Assembly: GCA_013396655.1 (NCBI GenBank)
Contig: WBMV01004889.1
Span: 124,001 to 188,000 of the forward strand
DNA: 64,000 bases
Source: Campylorhamphus procurvoides
Lineage: Eukaryota > Chordata > Aves > Passeriformes > Dendrocolaptidae
Direction of reading: 5' to 3'
Numbering within the stretch: the stretch's first letter is position 1; every line of letters starts with the position of its first letter. This document shows, in pieces, positions 10,741 to 24,700 of the stretch. Below the pieces are notes generated by a model. It ran no database searches and was not told the DNA's origin. It saw nothing but the letters and a program-made list of their open reading frames with translations. The position numbers were made by a program, and so were the translations under genes.

Positions 10741-13700
10741 TAAACCGTTGGTGCAGGCAGAGGGCAGGGTACAGTGCTTAGTTCAGATTTGTCCTATATA
10801 TGCCTCTGTTTGTACACTTTGGACTTTGCAAGCTGAGCCTCTAATGAGCCATAATGGCTCGTTATTGTGTGGATGCATTTACTTCTCCATAAGTTTTCAG
10901 ATGGAAAATAGCACATTGGGCTTGTTCTATGAGCGCTGAACAGGCAAGCCTCAGTCTTCTGCATGATTATTTCCCCCTCATCCTGGTGATAGGCACGAGC
11001 GGTTTATGGTTTGGTGTGAATATTAATGGCATTTGAATCCACCTGCTCTGACAGCAGGGCCAGAGTTTGCTATTCATTTTAGCTGTATAGTGCTTGGGTT
11101 GAGGAAATAAACTTATGATAAAATTGACTGAGAAAGCACTAAGGCAGGGAAGGAAACAGTGAATAGGGTTTCTGACCTGAACCAGGCAGAGTCCCCAGGG
11201 TGTCTTGTTGCCTTCTGCTGGTTTAGGACTCTTTAATGTGGGACACTATGAGTCATGCTGTCTTACCTTTCCCACCTCTCCAGTTAGTTGTTGCTTTTTT
11301 ATATACAACTCATTTGCTGGCAACAGTTTTTGTACTGCAGACCACTTTATCTTCATAAGCTCACCTGCACTGACCATAACAGAACACAGAAAAGCTGAGC
11401 TTTATCACATGTTGACATGAGTTGATCTGCAATTTATTCTCACAGGCATGTGTGTACTCAGAGGGCTTTACGTCAGAAAATTAGACTCTGCTGACGTTAC
11501 AGGTCAGGGACCAGACTCCACGCTGATGGGCACTAGTACTTCATTCCTACATTCACAGTGAGAACCATCCAGTCTATACAGTGGATGGCATAAATGTTTG
11601 TTGGGAAGCAAAAGAGCATTTAGTTTTGTAGTTACAGAGTCTTATAGCTTTTTGTTATTACATACGGGCAGGCAGGAGAGGAGACTATTGAACAGCAGGT
11701 CTAATAGTGTAATCCTTAACCTTGCTGTAGGTCACATCACAATTTTAGTATTCTTTTAACATTGTTCTAAAAAAATATAAATGAATCTATACACCCCAGG
11801 TAGTAAATTATGCATAAAGTCAGGTGCTCTGCATTCTGGTGCTATTTTAACAACAAATATTAATTATCCAAACTTATGATCAATTTCCCCACCTCTGAGC
11901 TACTAAATTAAATGTTAGATGCCAGCATTTTTGTGCACTAGCACAAAAGGTGTAAGGACTGGGACATTTGCCAATAGGTGACACAGATGGCCAAGGCAGA
12001 CAAGATTTTAAGAAGTGAAGATCCCCCAGAAATAAGTTCCAGGAAATCATACAGGTTTCCTTTCATCTCACACATCTTGTGGGCCATCTTCTCCAGCCTC
12101 TTACACACTTCACTCTTACATAGACCTATCTTTTCATTGCAGTTGCTCTCCCACAGGGAGGCTTTTCCTCACAGTTCCTGGTATAATGACTGGAAGAATA
12201 CATTGGTGTGTCATTTTATATTTATTGCAGTTATATCTTCTTTACTGTGCAGCCCACTCATAGAGAACAGCATTAGTGATACAGCATAGACAGAGAGGCA
12301 ATAGCAGCCAGTAACTCTTCACTGCTACCTGGAATCAGATCACAGAGAGTCATGCCGGCCCGGCAATACAAACTCAGCATCACCTACTCTGCCTATTTCA
12401 TCTTAGGAAGCAAGAGAAAGAGAGGCAAAAGTTTGTTCAGGAACAGGAGTTGAAAAAAAATGGTAAAAAAGAGTTAAAGGCCACAGATTCCAAAATATTC
12501 TCAGTAAACTAAGTTCAGGCTCCCAGAACCCAAAAACAACCTTGCTCTTGAAATTTCTAAATAAACCTTGTCACATGCTGGAGAATATGACTTGCTTATA
12601 TCCTTTACTGATGAATCCTAGATTCTTTCATAGGAAAAGTCCTCAATGAGAGGCAGAGAATATCTTCTGGTGAGATCATGAATCATGGGGGGGATATTGC
12701 CATGCCTGGACTTAGGCTCTGAGTTCAGAAGAACCCAAGGCTTCTTCTGCTGTAGAGTGGGACAGTGGTCATCCAGCTTAGACATGAGACAAGATCTGGG
12801 AAGAAGCTAACTTGCAGACAGCATGTCCCCTTGGACATATAGATCCATGACACCTGAACACTCCTCCTCTTTTTCTTTCTTTCATCCCTTATCCTGTCAT
12901 GTTTGCTTGTTTGTCTGTTTTAGGCCTTGCTCCCGGATCCCAGTCTTTCTTGTCTAGACTGCCCAAATCTGTGTTATTCCCCTGAGACTTGTTTGCCCTC
13001 TTGTGCACTTCAACTTCACATAAAATGATGCTGTGCCAAACATCTTTAAATTGGAGGTCTCTTATGAGAAGAATGGCTTCCTGGAGTGATTTCCCTTTCC
13101 TTCTTTCATATGTGTCCTGCTTCCCATATCCACACAGTGTCCGGCTCTGAGACTCACTCCCTCTCCACCTCCTATCCCAGCCCTGCTATTGCCGAGTCTC
13201 ACTTCTGCTCAGAATAGCCAGTGTTCTTCCTGAAGCCCTGTAATGTGTATGTAGTTTGGGGATTGCATATGCCCCACTGGCTCACATACAAAAATTTTTA
13301 GGAGACAGATGACTTCTTAGCTGTTCTTTGAGGGCATTAGATAGACAATCTGGATATCACTAAAAACCCATGAGAAGCGTGAATTTGTTCATTGAATGTA
13401 GAATTTTAGCTGTTAATCACTAACAGATATGCAGGCTACAATTTTTGGGGAGACTTAGAACTTGGCCCAGTGGCTCAAATTTTTATATGGAGGAATGAAT
13501 CATCATATCCTTTTCATATGATGCCCTCCTTCTCTTGTCAAATTTCTATTCCCTACTTTTAAGCACAGAAAGCTTAGTCAAAGGAGTTGTCATCAGAATA
13601 TTCAGTACAAGTTAAACTTCACACTGTACATCCTTATCTCATCTGCAGAAATAGTCAGAATATTGGTTAAAATGGTTCCAAAAAAATTCAGTTTGATGCA

Positions 13701-16700
13701 GACACCAAAATACATGACATAGTAAAAAACAATTATACAATTAAAAAACCACAAACAAAAAGAAACCCAGACCAAATTATAAAAGTTTAACGGAGTTATA
13801 GGAAAGTGAAATTAGGATTACTTAGTGAAGGGACATTTCAGGCAATTTACAATGGTACCAGCCTTTTCAATAAGGTCTAAGGTAGGCTTCAAACAGCAGA
13901 ACTCTAACTTAGGAAAATATCAGAACATATTGCCTTTTACATTTCATAATTGTAGATGGTGAATCACCATTGCAAGAAAAAGATCTCTGTTCTTCCCCTG
14001 CTAGTATCAATTATTATTCTTTAAGGAAAAGGATTAAAATCTCAAAGTGTAGCTCATTATAGCTGAAATAGTTATAGCCATAAAAGAAAGAAAAGAGGTT
14101 GGACTCATCTTAGAAAACATCCTGAGGAAAACGATGATGACTGGCTATACAATGAGGCTTCTGTCTTCTTGAATTACTTTTTAATGTATTTTTCACTGGT
14201 GAAGGAATTGTAAAACATCTGAGAGAGAGCTGAACATCCCTAAGATTGCTTGTTGCTTCAAGTTGATTGAAATCAGATAATGTGAAGTTATTGGAAAGGA
14301 GAAAGCAGGCAGGAAATCTAATACATAGGCTGGGTTTGGGGAAAAAGAGGTAGATAAAGTTGAACAATTTGAGCTGGAGAATTCACATTCTTTTTCTTCC
14401 TTGACACTACCTTCACACCTGCACAGTAAAACTTAATTCTTTTACTCCAGTTTCACTATCTAAGTATAATGCTAATCTCTAAGATTTTGTAAACCACTAT
14501 GTCACTGTTGAAAAATGTCATCTTCTTCTGGTGTATTTAATATCAAATTCCTCATTTGTTTCAGCTTGTCTAACATTTACCAGTTCTGTTTGTTCATCTC
14601 TAAGACATCTTTGATTTAAGTAGATGTGCCTACACCAGTGTTTAACTTTAGCTTTTGCGTATCTGGAAATTCCTGTGGTGTTGTGTTGCTTTGGTATTTT
14701 TTGGAGAAGAGATGAGACAAGTGCAAGGTAATATTTAAAGGAACATGAAACATCTGGAGGACGTGAAAAACCTCTCTCAAAACAACGGAAACATGCAAGA
14801 AATTGATCATGGGGGACAATCTACAAGAACTCAAAGCAGAATGTGTATGAGCAGCATAGAAGGCCCACAAGCTCCTTGCACCTTGTCTTGTTTGGGATTC
14901 TCTGTCTGGTTTAGTCCAACTAAATGAAGCAAAGTGGAGTGCAAAGGTGGAGTTGGACATCCTAAGTGAAGCAGATCTCTTCCAGAAGTGCAGCATAAAA
15001 CTTCATACTGGGTTAAACAGGGAGCCTGACATTCCATGCCTGACTTTGTCCAGCAGCAGAGGACTAGGGAGGACAGTGGTCATTGCTGTTGCCACCAGCA
15101 CACCTTCTGAACAACAAGCACGTTGTGGCTAAGGACTTGAAGTGAGTGGCAGTAGCTTAGTGTTTAGTGTTTCTTGATGGATTCTCAATACCTTAGTTTT
15201 GTAACTATGTTTAAAATCCATAGATGACCTAGTTAAAGCACTGAACCCAGCACCTGACCATTATTTGGGCAACATTTCTTCTGCTACTTTTGAATCATGG
15301 AAAGAGCCTGGCTAAGTAATTCTGCATCCTATTTCCTGCCTGATGGAAAGGTAGGAAGGCTAAAGTTTTAGCTCTTTGCAGTGTGGTTGCTGGTGCTGTT
15401 CAGTAGAAAAGACGATCGTTGGCAGGAGTTTTGAGAAAGTACTGGTGGATTTTCAGTGTTCTGGGTCAGTCAGTGACTCCAGTTACTGGTTTTGATATTC
15501 TGCCTTGCTGCCTCTGAGCAGAGCAAGTCTTGGAAGATACCTGCCATCAGCCTGGCACTAGAGGCATGTATCCACACATGACCTAGGGGCAGCACTCTGG
15601 TTCCAGCCACAGCAAGCAGTGCAGGGCAGGATGCCTCTTCAGAGTCACCACTGTTGACTGACCTGCCTTTACAAAATTTTCCCTTTTATAAAAATTAATT
15701 GTCTCATATTTTTCCAAGCGGGTGGTATAAAGGCAGTTCGTACAAATCTGTTTGCAGTGGAAGTGAGCTAAGACCTACAGGAAGGTCTAATGTGAGCAAG
15801 TTAACAGATCTTTTATTGACTATTACTTCAAATACCTGTCATGTTTTGAAGTAAGCCTACTGGCATAAGGTGAGGTATTTAACACAGCAGGACTGTGCAC
15901 TTTACACCTTCTGACTTGGAGGTGTGCTTTAGTTCAGCTTTTTATTGCAACCAGCTATAGCTCATGATAAGCCTGTGTCTGCCTGTGCAGAACAGCACCA
16001 CCAGTCCCATCCTGCTGCTCTTGTGCGCAAGCACTTTAGTTCTTTTTGCCTTTATGGCTCCTGAAGGCATGAGCAACTCTCTCTTCAGCGTGGGAGAAGG
16101 CATGAATGTTTTACCTCAACATGTTTTCCAAGAATTGCACTGCGTAAAACTCTTACCTTTCAATGACACATATTCCTCATTTTGCCAGTTCCAGGAGCAG
16201 GTGCACTTGTGCCCTGGTATTTACACAGCATGGCTGTGTCTCAGGCAGAGTCCCCACGCTGGTTTGCACTCCCTCTGGCTGGGTTCCTGGGATGTAGGTA
16301 GTAGTCAGCAGGTTTTTTCCTTCCATGCCCCCAGCCATTTCGTCAAGTCCCCTACAATCATCACCCACAGGCTGAAATCTTGTCGTCGTTCCCTCAACGT
16401 GCATCAAGTGACCATCACAACTAGTGACTGTAGTATTCTTCCCTTTTATCACCACAAACTTTAAGAAAGGATGCTAAGATGCATAAAAGTGGCCTAGAAA
16501 GTTAATAACTGTTTTAAGTGCTTACCTAGTTCACTGAGTCATGACCTTCATACATGACTGTAATGTCTAAGAAATACATTTCTTGGTGCAGAGACTTCAA
16601 TCACTGAACTTCTAACATCTTTTGCAGAACATTTACTATGGTACGAACGATGTTTTTCTACAATTTCAGCAACTTCATTACTCTTTACAATATGTCTGAC

Positions 16701-19700
16701 TTGGTACCTACTGAGAGCCTTATTTTCATGGCGTGATGTGTGTCTTCAATGCATAGTGAAGCTAGAGGAGCAACAAGCACCTGGGTTGCCTAGATTTTTT
16801 TAAACCACTGAACTCAAGTACAGGTCCCAGGGTGTAACTAAGTGACCTGCTCAGCCACCCTTGCTGATAACTTGGGCACTGGCCTTGTTCTCAGTTCACC
16901 TGAATGCAGCTGCCCCAGTGTAATAAGAAAACATAGTGGCATCAGACTGCACAAGGAGGTGGAGCAGTATGCAAAATCTCCAAGAGACTGTCAGTACTTT
17001 ATCTTCTGAATTCTCACCTCTTATACCATAGGAGATTATATAGTCTGAGTGCCTTTTTTATTTAAATTTCATGTTTCTACTTTAAAACCTCTCACGGTAG
17101 CATGACCTGCAGTTCTTGTGGCAGCAGCCAGAAATTCTCACAGCATTCTGGAGAAGTCGCTGCTGTCTGATCTTGCTGCAGTTGACAGATCTTGGAACCA
17201 TTCTAATCCATCACTCCTGATCCACATTAGAGCAAACTCTGGCTTACAAAGACACATACCATGATCCTCTTGATGTAGCATAAGGCCACATCCAGAAACT
17301 TCTGTATGTTTTTCTTGCTTTTCTGCCAGCAGTGATGTAGGAACTGTGGTAGTTGCAACTTGAAACAATTTTAAATGCAGAACTATTTAAGCCCACCCCT
17401 CTTCCCAAAATTACTATATATTGCTTGCTCTGCACAGATTCAGGGTGGTGTTTATGAAAGCAAGATGATCTAGGCAGGGCAGGACCTGATGATTCTGCTC
17501 CCTCTAACATGTTCCCTTGGAAGGAGGATGTGTGGATTTCTCAGTTAAAACAATAAAGCTGTTGGGAGTGTCTTGTGCTGTCACTCCCTTTTTACTTATG
17601 TAGTGCAGCAATTCCTAACAGCTATAAACAAATAAATGTTTTAGCTTGTTGTAGAGTCATTTTTTATTACTTCTTTTCAAAAACTAAATACAGCAAAAAG
17701 AATTGGCTTTGATGTGTAGGACTGAGCATCAAACCATAGTCTGTATTCTCGTAGTCCTGTCATACAACTGGAAAAATTAATGTCCCAATGAGAAATATGA
17801 AAAATTCTATAGCTAGAGCAATATGAGAAGTATTTTAGTGCTGCCACAGACTGCAGTGGGGATTAACTGCTATTGGTGTGACTTATGCCATAGGTGTATT
17901 TAACACAGTCAAGTTAAATCCTTGTTCTGTGAACTCTGCCTGTTAATCTGGCTTCAATCCTCCTGCCACCTGCTGTAGTTGAATGTGGGTCTAACTGATC
18001 CTTATGTGCACTTGAATATAAGACCTAGGTTTAAATCTCATTATACTGATAAAACAGGGATAGATTCACTAGGAATGGAGCTACACAGGTGTCATTAGAT
18101 CTCTCGAATTAGAATAACATGAGTCTGCATAGCTCCAGCTCTTCATAGATCACTCTGCCACGCTATCACAAAGGGGTGGGAGTGTGGTACAAGATTCAAA
18201 ATATATATATTAGCCTTACAACTCAGTAGAGAACAGTCCTGATAATTGCATCACACTTGAACTGTTGTAAATGAATGTACAGAGTACAATACGGAAAAAT
18301 ATTAAAACACAGATTGAGGAAGGAGGTTATACACCTTGGCCAGCATTTTGTGGTTTAGAAATTCTTAACAGAACCCTTTGCAATTACGTGTTTGAGTCAT
18401 CAGACAAAGCAGCTTTCACCTGACTCTACATCTAAAACTGAGGACACTGCACCTGTTGATTTACATGACAGAGTTATTACTGCAAATTACTTCTAATTCT
18501 TAAAAACATTCAAATTTATTTACCTTAGCTCTACTCAAGACTTCCTTTTCAATGACTGCAGAGATGTTCGATAATGCCTAGCAATTATGTTTTTTAAGAA
18601 TGAAATATTTTTCATTTTTGGATAATCTTCAGTGACCATCTGAGTGAGGAAGATATTGACTGTCATTTAGTCGGTAAAAGCTTGGACAAAATCAAGCATG
18701 CCCTATCAAAGTGGGACAGAATATGGTAAATGACAAGTGATCCGTATGAAGTAATGTGATTCAAATGTTTTGGGTTTCAGCTTTCTTATTTTTTATATTA
18801 TCTTTCATTGTTTGCGAATGAGGAAAAGTATCTTAATTGGCCAAAATATACATGATTGTGTTTTCTTTGCTATTTCAACAATAACTGACAACTGTGGCTA
18901 CTCCATCTCAAGAAAATGCTGGAGACATTTGCTGTATCTCGTGGGAAAATAGAGCTTGGAAAAGTAGTTGCTGCAATGTTATTGTGATTTAATCATAAGA
19001 ATTATCAGCACTAAATCTGGGATGATGGAGACATAGGCTGAAGTCTCTGAGCCTCAGGTCTTGATTTCTGTGTTCCTGTTTATGGTGTATATGTAGGAAA
19101 TTAAGAAATTAACATGAAACTCTTCCATGTTAATTAATGTTCTGTGCTATGGAAACTAGATTCAACACTTCCAAATGCAAAAAATTGTGTTGAATTATTA
19201 TTCTGAGGAAAAAATTAATTTTTATCTATAACCTGTTGCAATTAATTCTTTCACTAAGAAGTTCCTACCAGGTGTTTTAACCAGTGTAAGGAGACCCAGT
19301 TTTTCCTTTCTAGTTAATGTTGACTTATTGTGTCCTTTTAGCACAGTTCCTCAAAGAAGCAGTTCTGGCTGACTGTGTGTTTCCCATCTCCAATAACCAA
19401 AGACTATGCACCTCTAAAATTCCTTTATGCTGACTTATTGTCTTTCATGTTGTTATTATATGAGATGAATACTTTAAAATAATTACCAAGAATAAATGAA
19501 AAAACACACAATAGGCAAGTTACTTTATAACATGAAAATACAATAGTTCAGTAGCAGTACAGAGGGAAATAGGAAATTTTTTTCATAATTTTTAATGTAA
19601 GTTAAAAAACCAATAAAAATTAGTACCTCATTTAATTCCATAAATTTTCTTTTTAATCAAAGCCTGAGTTATCTTTTTCAAGCAGTAAGCCAATATTTTG

Positions 19701-21280
19701 TAAAGTCGTAATGTCTAGAAAGTTACTCTTTATAATTTGAGCATTTTAAAAGTGTAAAGTGCCTGGATACAAGACTTAAATAGTATGTCAGGATAAAAGA
19801 AAATAGTGAACGTTATTTAAGTTCCACAGTACAGTATCTGTACTTAACAGGAGGTGGGAGAGAACTTTCTTATAACTATTTCCAGAAAGTCATTAGTAAA
19901 ACGTGCCATGAAAACATGGTATAACAGAAACAGTATATTGACAAGGTGCTAATTCATCAGTGTGCTCCGTGAGCTCAAAGATGTAAAATATACTGTCCAA
20001 GTTTCTTAATGCCTTCCTGGTGGGCTGAAGGCAGGGGAGGGAAACAAGGTTCATTTCAGATGTACTTGTGAAATAAAGGGCAATGTTATACTTAACTCCC
20101 TCTCTACTTTTCAAGAAACTAGAGTTCTTTGGGTTTCCTATTGTCAGGTTGTCTTGAAGTTCCTAGATGAGATTATCATAGCCTAGAAAGAAGCAGCTGC
20201 AGAAAGTTTCCTGCTGTGCCTTGCCTTTTGACACTGACAAGGCTACAGAAAACACCTGGGCTTACCTGTCTTGTTCCTTTGCTACCAAATACATGTAATG
20301 TCTTGTAAAATTCTTCTACTGTCTGCTTTTTCCCTCAAACTACATGGTCTTGATGGTGGTGAGATATAAGGGAGAAGATCTGTTAAATCGTGTCATTTGA
20401 GGATGAGATAGGAAGAGGTAACTGTGAGAAGGAATTGGTCTTTGTGAAATCTCGTCCCACTTTGGATCTCACCCGACTCTAACAGCTGGAAATATGAAAC
20501 TCCATCCACATACCTAGCATTCAGGTGTTAATAAAAATGATCAATACAGCAACAAAGTATCAGCCCCCAGAGGCACTCTCAAATGTCACATCATTCCTTG
20601 GATGCTGTAGATGCATTCTGGCAAATTCCCTTGGCAAATGCTGTGTGTCACTGATGCACATTCACCTTGGTAAGAAAATCAGATTGCAATATCGGAATCC
20701 TAAAAGCTGCATACCAACATCTGGAATGCCTAATAGCTATTTTATTATTTCTTAAGTGTTCCTGAGATGTTTAAGCTTTCTGACCTTCCCCTTGCACCAG
20801 TGGCACTCTCAGCTTCATTTCTTGTGAAATATTCAGTAGCTTGCCTCCTAAAGCTTTCCACCTCTTAATCCTCTTATTGTCTCTCTTGATATCAACCTTA
20901 GCTGCTGACATGACAGCTTTTTCTAATATGTATGTGAACTAAATGGTTTGGACAAAAGCCAAGGAACATCTTGCCTCTTGAAGAATTGTAGTAAACAGAT
21001 ATTGCATTAAGACCTTGCTATCCAGAATTAAAAAAAATAAAAAAATAAAGAAGCCCAGCAAACTATTGCCTGAAAAACTTAATTCTACAAAGCTTGTGAA
21101 GGACATACAGTGTTCATTGCTCTTAGTCAGTCCCATTTGCTGTGGGGTACCTAGTATCACTGAGCTTGTCACAGATGAATAGAAATGGCTTTGAAGTTTA
21201 AATTACATCTCATCTATGGAGTAGCTTTATTTCATCCCTGCATATGACTTGTTAAAGTGAAAGCTAAAGCTTTTTGCCTT
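10741..21280. other. Intergenic stretch upstream of the C3orf85-like gene
   Basis: No coding gene is recognised in about 10.5 kb. The longest open frame (15964-16464, plus, 166 codons) has no signal peptide, domain or splice support and changes composition along its length. A short palindrome GAGCCA-TAA-TGGCTC sits at 10846-10860, and a 10-base inverted repeat with a 9-base loop is at 19107-19135. The DNA is otherwise ordinary AT-rich sequence without identifiable repeats. Confidence 0.5.
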
Positions 21281-21790
21281 CTTGTTTTGTTCTGTTTTTT
21301 TTTATTTTTTTGGTTTGTTTTAACAAAGACTTTTATTCAGGAATCCCACCCCTGCTGGAAGAATCAGCCACAGGGTTTTCTGACCTTCGTGGCCCCAGAC
21401 AGTGGCCACCACGTGCTGGCAGTGCCATGCAGCAGGGGGCTTTGATGTGCCAGACATCCATGTGCATCCTGAGGCTCAGCTGCTCCCTCCTGCCATTGCC
21501 CCTGCACAAAGCTGGGCCAGTCTCTACTTGTGTAAGTGGTGCCTTCAGTTTACTGAGGGCAAGTCCAGGATGGCGTGCTTGGAAGGAAACCCAGCCTGTC
21601 TCCACTGCTGCTTCCCTTTTCTTGAAGGGGAAGCATATTGGGTTCATCAGTTCCAGGCTTTAAAGGAAGTAAAAGCTTCCTTTCCGCCACTATTGGCATC
21701 TCAGGAGGAGGGAGTGAAGGGGGAAGGAGTATGTTCTGATTACTCTTGTGTGGGGGAGGCCTTCAGCTCCAACTACCCTTGCTAACTCTT
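21281..21790 (-). pseudogene. Probable processed retrocopy or inserted mRNA 3' end
   Basis: On the minus strand a clearly more GC-rich stretch (about 21790 down to 21340) ends in AATAAA at 21337-21332. Ten bases later it runs into a degenerate A-rich tail of about 40 bases (21322-21281). AATAAA, a short spacer and then genomic poly(A) is the hallmark of a reverse-transcribed mRNA inserted into the genome. The body shows overlapping open frames of about 104-129 codons in several frames but no protein I recognise, so it may be mostly 3' UTR. The 5' end and target-site duplication could not be identified. The alternative is a genuine terminal exon next to an A-rich tract. Confidence 0.35.
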
Positions 21791-24700
21791 TGTTAGTATT
21801 ACTGTCTACACAACTCCTTAGAGGTGATGTTTTTCATAACTCATACAGGGCTTTCTAAATTAAAAGAATCTTAATAGTTCTGTGGATTGCTGAGAACTCT
21901 AAAACCTTTGAAGCGACGTAGCAGTGCATTTATGCAGCACAACACTAGCTAACTATTCCTCCAAGCAGCCTGGTGATAAGCAGTGTCCCTGTCCTCAGGC
22001 ACTCTGGGGGCTGCAGTGAGGAAGGGTCAAACTCCCGACATCCCAGTGCCTTGGGACATGTCACTGTTAGGTTGGTGCTTCCAGATTCCTCTATGTCATG
22101 GTGCTCATGTGTTTGCAGGAAGGGGAAAGTTTCCCCTCTGTCAAGAATCCAGTTATGCAACAGTAAAATTAGGCAGCCCAAAACCTAGCTTGAGACAAGA
22201 TTTTTGGTTGAATATGTTCTGCTTCTCTGGGAATGTCACAGGGGAGTTTCTTTCAAAGCACTGTTCAATTAAACTTCTTTTTTTGAGACTGTATGAGTTG
22301 GAAGGATTCATTTTTCAACCTAAAGGTCCTGTCAGTGACTTTGTAGTGTTTATTTTCAGAGACTCATGAGTGACCAGACTTGACATATTCACTGGCAAGC
22401 ACAGTGAGCCCCTTGATAGGGAAAGTGACACTAATTGCCCCAGGGAAACATATGGAGAGTGTACTGGTCTGTGACCAGCTCTTCTGTTTAACACTCCTGC
22501 CGGCATACTGTCCCAGGAGTTGAAAGCTCAGCTTCAGAAATGTCAGGTGATGACATTTTCATTTCCCTTTGAAAACTATCCCACAGTCAGATGGATCTTG
22601 CTTTTTAGGAAGCTTTTTTTCCTCCCTTTTTTTTCCCACCTAAACTGGTTTTATCCTTCAAATAGGATGCATGTAAAACTGTATCTTTAGCATTTGGGTG
22701 CGAGAGCCTATTTCTTGTTATTATTGACACCAATAAGCCTGTTAAAGTACTATCAGTTCAGCTTCATTGCAGAAAATGGTTTTTGTTTTTCCGGGTGAGG
22801 TATTTTCAATTGACTCTTGGTCATTGATAGAAAGGAATATCTGCTGCACAGAGCTGAATATTCCCAAACTTTTTTTCTGGCAGATGATCTTGCTAGAAAC
22901 TGGGGTTGAGCTGATCTGATTCCCCTAAGAGCACCAGTTTCTGTCAGTAAAGATCCAACCATATTTCTTATTTTTACTATTAGTATTATTACATGGGAGG
23001 CTTCTAAAATAGCTCTTTTTATAGTGCTGTGATATCTCAGATGGCTGCCTTCACTTGTGCTCCACCCTTCTTCCTCCATGTGTGTCATTTCCTTTGCATT
23101 CTGCTAGGATCATCAGATGTGGCCTTGAACGAAGTCCAGCATTTGCATAGCTCTCATCAGGTTTGAAAGAGATGCCATGACAAGTTTCCTTTCTGCACAG
23201 CTTGGAACAAAATGAAGCATGCCCATATGTAAAACACAACTGCAGTAAACGGCAAGAAATGTGGTTGGAATAGCACATCAGAACATTTTATCTGTTCTCT
23301 TCTGTGGGTGTGAAGGAAAAATTTTAACCAAAAGACTGCTAATTTCCTAACCCATATATTCTTTTTTTTCCAGTGGGTGGAGGTGAGCTAGAAGCAAAAT
23401 GCCTACTGTGCTTTTTGGACAATAGATATGGCATGACCCCAAGTAGTTATATAAGTGCTGAGCTGCATAGTTAAATTTCTTTAAATTAATGGAATACTGT
23501 ATATAGAGAGTAATTTATTATAAAAAGGAAAAATATGTCTAGATCAATAAACATTTTCACATTATTTTATTAGAAAAAAAATTAAATATGAGGATGGGGA
23601 GGGGTTGTTTTTTATTGTTTCTAAGATGACTGTGCAATTTTTTAAAAGAATGAAATGTCAAATTGATCTTTACAGAAGCCTATCTGACTTGCTTTAAGCA
23701 GTAGCACCACCACATGTCAGGAAGCAGCCAGAGGTTCAAAACACAGTATTAACTCTTAATTCTGTGATTAGAAAAAAAAAATCAGTAAAATATGCTAGAA
23801 GGAAAATATTCTACAAGAGTAGGATATTGGTCACAATTTGCAAATCAGATTAATTTTCCAGCTAAATATCCTTCCTATAATTCTTCCTTCTTTGCCCCAT
23901 TTTAAGTGATTTCTTATGCTGTGGCTAAATTGTAGAAGGTCACACAGAGTCCTCCCTGACTGCTGCATTGTTCTCTCTCCTGAATTCACACTTCATTACT
24001 CGTTTGCTGCAGCCCTTGCTGTATTGTCCTTTAGGTTTATCTGTGTGTGTTGGGATCCTCTGCCAGAAGAAGATGAAAATCTAGCCAAAAAAACCCTAAG
24101 TGTGTAAGAATTAAGCCTGGGATTCTCATGCTTCTTAGAGAGATAGTCACAGTGAGAAATCAAGAGAGCACTTGAGAGCACGTTTTGCTCTGAATTCTCC
24201 AACTCCCTTGTGCTGTACAGTTAGTGCCATGGAAAGCTGACCTGCAGCAGTCCAGTGAGAGGATCAAAAAGAATAGTGGCACAGATGAGTGTATATGACC
24301 TTTTTCTTTGAAGCTAATGAGAAAAGAAGGAATTATCATGTATTTTCTGAAAAATATCTAGAACTTTAATTGAAATATTATTTAAGTATTGATTAATGTG
24401 CTCTATTTGTTACTGGCACCTGAATTCCTGGTCCCTGTCCTGTGCTTTAGCCAGGTAAGGTGTAACCGTTGAAGGTCATTTACCTGGATAAGGTCATTTA
24501 TCATCTGAATCCAATATTTTTAAGAAAACTGCTATCAGTGCTATCTGCTTGTGAGAAAAGAATCAACATAAGCTCACATGGCTGTGTATTATAATTTTCT
24601 ACATAGTCCCACACAGTTTCCTCAAAGCTATTTATTACAAGTGGCTGCCATGGTGGTAACTCTCATTGGTTTGGAGACTCTGTGTTAAAAATGTGTACAA

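Noticed and set aside
14098..14130. GAGGTTGGACT...ATCTTAGAA, resembling part of a CR1 3' end
   Set aside because: The match is short and gapped, and the expected upstream CR1 sequence and terminal 8-base repeats are absent.
14745..15132. Adjacent plus-strand frames (60 and 61 codons) considered as a broken gene
   Set aside because: Both strands are open, no family resemblance, and no frameshift or splice that would join them sensibly.
15964..16464. 166-codon plus-strand frame, GC-richer than its surroundings
   Set aside because: No recognisable family; the opposite strand is also open for 92 codons, which suggests composition rather than selection.
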